A stretch of DNA of 15,475 nt from Clostridia bacterium. Lineage in GTDB: Bacteria > Bacillota > Clostridia > Christensenellales > Borkfalkiaceae. Where the stretch lies: assembly GCA_029054485.1 (NCBI GenBank), contig JAIDFD010000055.1, forward strand, positions 1 through 15,475, given 5' to 3'. The position numbers and the translations under genes were made by a program. The notes below the pieces were generated by a model, which saw nothing but the letters and a program-made list of their open reading frames with translations, searched no databases and had not been told where the DNA came from. Within the stretch, counting starts at the first letter, position 1; each line of letters opens with the position of its first letter. Positions 14,301 to 15,475 of the stretch are shown here, piece by piece.

Positions 14301-15465
14301 CATCGCTGTAATATGCGTTTACCTCGCCGCCCGAAAAATCAAGATACAAGTCCTGCTTTCCGCTATCCTTCAAGCCGAGGGCAAGACGAGCGTCGATACT
14401 GCCCAAAACGTCGCTCAAATCGGAAAGTGACAGATAAATTTTGCCGTCGTATTCGGTCTGACCCACTTTAAGGTCAACGGCGAACTGCTCGCCGCCCGCG
14501 ATAACTCCGCCGAACGCATTGCCTAGTACCGAAAGTAAATCGGGTACGACGTTTCCTTCGCCGTCGCCATCGGTGTTAATGTTGCCTATATATTGTTTGT
14601 AGTAGCTCTCGTAATAGTCGTAGTGCGCTTCATCGAATTCGTCCGCTCCGTATGAAAAAGTCGTGGTAACTTTGGAAGTCGAGTCCATAGGGATACCGCC
14701 GAGCGAGTTGGGCGCAATACTTGCTTTTTCCTCGCAATAGCTTGAAAGCACGGTCCAGTTGCTATCGAAAGTGAAAGTAATGTTTATGCTGTTAAATTCG
14801 GGATAGCCTTTGAGGTCGCCCCTCGTCTTCATTCCGTACTGGTAGTAGTAAGCCGCGCCTTTATTCAGCGAAAAGGACTGAGAATAGGTGCCGTCCTCGT
14901 TGACGACTACCTCTCCCCAGCTTTTGATTGTTTCTTCGTTTATGATATAAACCGAAAGCTCGGTTGAAAATTCACCGTAAGTCGATAAATATTTATCCCT
15001 GTCGTAATAAGTGGGCTGTGCAGTCCTCCACTTTGCCGAAGTTCCCGTTGTGGATTTGCCGGGAGTTTCGCAAGAGCGCATATAAACCTCGTTATTCACA
15101 AAGCAAGACTGCGTTCCCGCCTTTACCAAAGAAGAATAAGTTATATCCGAACATATCATTACGCCGTCTTTGTAATCCTTCCAGGTCTGTGTGGTCTGGG
15201 TATAGCCCATTGACTTGGAAGTACCGTAAGCGTATGCGTGGTAATACGCCTGTTTATCCAAAGCGTATGCCATATATCCTATATTTTCAAGACCGGTGTG
15301 CGCCGTGGGGGCAGAGCCGTCGTTAGGCAATGCAAGACGGTAGGTCGTTGCATTGTCGGGCGTGCCCGTGGGTCCCTTGGCTTTGCAGGCGGTAAGACCG
15401 CCTGCAAGGCAACCCGCACATACTATTCCAAGCAGCGTAGCCGCTATCTTTTTTCTGAGTTTCAT
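8371..15465 (-). CDS. Giant surface lipoprotein (2364 residues) with InlB-like and BspA-type repeats
   Basis: The N-terminus is a lipoprotein signal peptide: basic KLRKK, hydrophobic residues 7-23, then the lipobox LTAC with Cys27 as the lipidated residue. Mature regions in order: an aromatic-rich domain (about 40-275); a long beta-strand-rich region (about 325-1560) of alternating KIYLSL-type strands and AVKSLLGLI-type helices, holding a duplicated unit; InlB-like units with the GGYDFRGWYADADY and GYIFLGWAYEKGS signatures (about 1720-1790 and 2108-2185); one BspA-type leucine-rich stretch (about 1828-1902); and a C-terminal beta domain. There is no LPXTG or second membrane segment, so anchoring is by lipid. 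Such proteins usually mediate adhesion or binding of host or dietary molecules; the ligand here is unknown. The ATG is 10 bases from the window edge, so its ribosome binding site and promoter are not visible. The frame is open throughout. Confidence 0.92.
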   Translation of the reverse strand: MKLRKKIAATLLGIVCAGCLAGGLTACKAKGPTGTPDNATTYRLALPNDGSAPTAHTGLENIGYMAYALDKQAYYHAYAYGTSKSMGYTQTTQTWKDYKDGVMICSDITYSSLVKAGTQSCFVNNEVYMRSCETPGKSTTGTSAKWRTAQPTYYDRDKYLSTYGEFSTELSVYIINEETIKSWGEVVVNEDGTYSQSFSLNKGAAYYYQYGMKTRGDLKGYPEFNSINITFTFDSNWTVLSSYCEEKASIAPNSLGGIPMDSTSKVTTTFSYGADEFDEAHYDYYESYYKQYIGNINTDGDGEGNVVPDLLSVLGNAFGGVIAGGEQFAVDLKVGQTEYDGKIYLSLSDLSDVLGSIDARLALGLKDSGKQDLYLDFSGGEVNAYYSDDFAMTLNIDAVSTIISQFSEYISRFSQSGGASTVSYSLTAEEEDEEFDIASLLGIFSFEYDDSSVTVSVETDDLLGTGIGVNLYLYFLRDAEAYIFDYVELESITYDSTSIALYAKITPDKNSEIISHNKSDAPANLADYATGVYSMLDSNTLKVSIDFNGANQNVISMLQGLNVKATAYVEAGYDLATRADLTVDYAGLSAELSIYYGNNISFKNAGEIYIELVKVNGEEIGAKVYCNISDTVDAVKSLLGLINDNAAPASLASAQSEDAANSVATIINGILNLNFGEVLGDIYASNSEIRVSADIDAVVGALGINVNNIKFGTAALALGLEGGKANLALSLEALGLTMTVEGSDNELALPEKSEYLDAVELVELVSAAVNETKLIINAQSISFSIDAYVVIDDIPMQIKGSGEVSWADSKLKIAVDVVMTVADGTSASTKDEVALKLYFNSAAEEGEPFIRFAVNSLGMEIYDKDLEDTKSGLQKIIDSINLLINGEKSGNASVETAAELYNTAVALDGGNAGAAVEEVIASDNVQKILGIVLGFVKDLSISTGKDIDDGTVTSLLIRHALYGNITLSANGGLSLDADITDGNGTQILAVKAGVSAGNGSAFERVNSALDGCDMYSTAQTEDAFVKIVYNYLFAVVEDGLSVSQTLGSNTYEVAIHLDGANSNVPALQNISADAVLYYTEGLVGDKIRGDKLAEIDLGLVIGSTEVQVNVRYNNEKVYISLDKVGKTVLNEVKFYASKDDIYTAVEELVRIITNENVIRTLSKLVNPSTTAEAYATESAVAVQAEDGGLTDLITKLISFDFANTFTFSKVDGVNTATVNVDNLLGLFGADLGFEIGTATIGVNPSTHTVSGNISLGGREWATLTAEKAARRAYADNWQAAYTNAGFITTLVSDMYKTLTNDDGEIYSLYTFSGKVEIAVKVSVGLSINKTIEMNITSLTAGLDNNGEFYLTILADLKSCTAMGMSLAAANKISITYCGGYITLGKGVGTSGAIYKVMTLDYLLQNAFTKHSGDIDSPIRWLLGMSDTIWNNIAGYIPSLVSNGTPTYTLYNSLAQASASDSVFYLSKILAGFAIDVNGETVTEFGNGTSAANALGLADNYYALELNAKSLTGGTLNTLYVALLRNDEQGICGIKAKGSLSASPATITFTLDLNEYKEGVTELYESGDITGELAAPNYFAYVTSNYDIDFDKEFTSSDEHIDPVFGCYTTGSSNPYESVNKYTTVTLTVEYGNDLITAYEALGLPLNENGIYFEADDISYSSIVYLRTPFAPTWVNEEHTYKIIYTTDKEGNNRITDESDGRIFIQLWGDTTIYAQVEESVKVNFVTGVDGVGTVTGGFVEDAELIEYIIGGYDFRGWYADADYTVLVENAGDSNIQKVDGVLTVYGKYILTSITVNGVIYTYTDNAYAVTGFDEYGIKTYTEAGSTLILESSVNGLPVTSIAANALKSSLVKNVIVPESITEVGAQAFMDNYAIQSVVFLAPSVNFGGNGTSGDTRNVFFGCSDVSDGKTTSLHVYYTAITCAGGDWTEYRSGVFIQRSGTGGLHTANWAYVDYNISGNGVKALNCLTSGIKTEGMTAEQIRLAALDELNKSTAPKGYVNAYEVSVDYGFAADSKYYSVNVTVNTSTPYYYLVTVDVDGAVISGENYTTFGDDHAVYVKAGSTVKITPPDGYEFVYLTGIDGMTGGAEGYTFVMPTTTVTLTGEVSEVAITYVIIHSAVDYTYDNVNYAAGYDLRVDGIEQNVSQLAPITAQGYIFLGWAYEKGSVLEFTSATVQYINYYAIWADTREGMITGADVITAGTDPNAVNVGVDGARANSFYAWYTDGTFVSKVSKIDKNTTVLYPRVYYTLTYNVSGNSTSYIFENVSSDNCEAGTATQGAGKSWTGSLAMLENESYSIKRELDGETQIEIYYTGANGSEMFTLRVKKQTGSSLFGYKAGSSYSLNTNGLVDSATANGNVTITINF
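8911..9144 (-). repeat. Second InlB-like repeat unit in the lipoprotein
   Basis: Residues about 2108-2185 run from VAITYVIIHSAVDYTYDNVN through APITAQGYIFLGWAYEKGS to INYYAIWAD. The core GY.F.GWA...G....F and the final YYAIWA strand match the InlB/Flg_new type. Another, weaker unit with FYAWYTDGTF follows at about residues 2218-2227. Confidence 0.7.
9760..9984 (-). repeat. BspA-type leucine-rich repeat stretch in the lipoprotein
   Basis: Residues about 1828-1902 contain VNGLPVTSIAANALKSS, then VKNVIVPESITEVGAQAFMD, then AIQSVVFLAPS and a RNVFFGCS ending. The spacing of V..I..NA, V.VP.SIT.VG..AF and VF.GC follows the LRR_5 pattern. Only about three turns are present, far fewer than in typical BspA proteins. 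Confidence 0.7.
10096..10308 (-). repeat. InlB-like (Listeria-Bacteroides) repeat unit in the lipoprotein
   Basis: Residues about 1720-1790 begin VKVNFVTGVDGVGTVTGGFV, continue through GGYDFRGWYADADYTVLV and end VLTVYGKYI. This is the usual pattern of a beta-grasp InlB B-repeat, in which a G..F.GWY core is followed by an A-W or Y-K ending strand. Confidence 0.7.
11737..12321 (-). repeat. Internal protein repeat, copy B (residues about 1049-1243 of the lipoprotein)
   Basis: The counterpart of copy A begins NTYEVAIHLDGANSNV, then NEKVYISLDKV, IYTAVEELVRII, an Ala/Glu-rich linker, FANTFTF and VNVDNLLGLFGADLGFE. The order and spacing of strands, helices and linker match copy A. Confidence 0.65.
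13306..13851 (-). repeat. Internal protein repeat, copy A (residues about 539-720 of the lipoprotein)
   Basis: This unit begins NTLKVSIDFNGANQNV, then AGEIYIELVKV, TVDAVKSLLGLI, an Ala/Ser-rich linker, FGEVLGDI and VSADIDAVVGALGINV. It aligns by eye over its whole length with the segment 510 residues further on. Identity is low, so the duplication is old; DNA-level similarity is not obvious. Confidence 0.65.
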
Positions 15466-15475
15466 AATAATTTTC

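Noticed and set aside
1..15475. CRISPR arrays, tRNA or rRNA genes, insertion sequences, attachment sites
   Set aside because: I saw no regularly spaced direct repeats, no cloverleaf-like sequences with a T-loop motif, and no transposase or integrase motifs in any frame. The only short repeated DNA units are the three operators.

Overview
The window looks like chromosome from a low-to-mid GC Firmicute of the class Clostridia. The evidence is the gene order yqfC-yqfD-phoH-HD hydrolase-ybeY-era-yqzL-recO, known from Bacillus and clostridia, a neighbouring pyruvate phosphate dikinase gene, strong AGGAGG-type ribosome binding sites, and a very large lipoprotein with BspA-type leucine-rich and InlB-type repeats. 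The lipoprotein resembles those of uncultured gut Clostridia (Christensenellales or Borkfalkia-like). That narrower placement is inference from style only.

Layout, left to right. Bases 1-1162 (minus) hold the N-terminal 387 codons of pyruvate phosphate dikinase, which runs off the left edge. Bases 1286-2425 form a two-gene divergent module: a 70-residue XRE-type repressor (minus) and a 274-residue protein with a C-terminal membrane anchor (plus). Between them lie three near-identical 16-base operators and a near-consensus sigma-A promoter whose spacer is itself one of the operators. A perfect hairpin at 2432-2457 is a bidirectional terminator closing both this module and the operon that follows.

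Bases 2460-8289 are one tightly packed minus-strand operon, read from right to left: yqfC, yqfD, phoH, an unusually short 7TM-HD (PgpH/YqfF-like) phosphodiesterase, ybeY, era, a 35-residue yqzL and recO. Genes overlap or lie a few bases apart. Several use TTG starts or have ambiguous starts. A candidate sporulation sigma-E-type promoter sits directly before yqfC. The operon joins two spore-formation proteins to c-di-AMP turnover, 16S rRNA maturation and 30S assembly (PhoH, YbeY, Era), and recombinational repair (RecO). The dgkA and cdd genes often present between ybeY and era are absent.

Bases 8371-15465 (minus) are one open reading frame of 2364 codons for a surface lipoprotein, closed by a strong terminator at 8324-8354. 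It has a lipobox, a long beta-rich region with at least one internal duplication of about 190 residues, then InlB-like and BspA-like repeats. No tRNA, rRNA, CRISPR array, insertion sequence or prophage gene was seen, and no gene-free stretch exceeds about 125 bases. The most distinctive element is the triple-operator repressor/membrane-protein module inserted between recO and ppdK.
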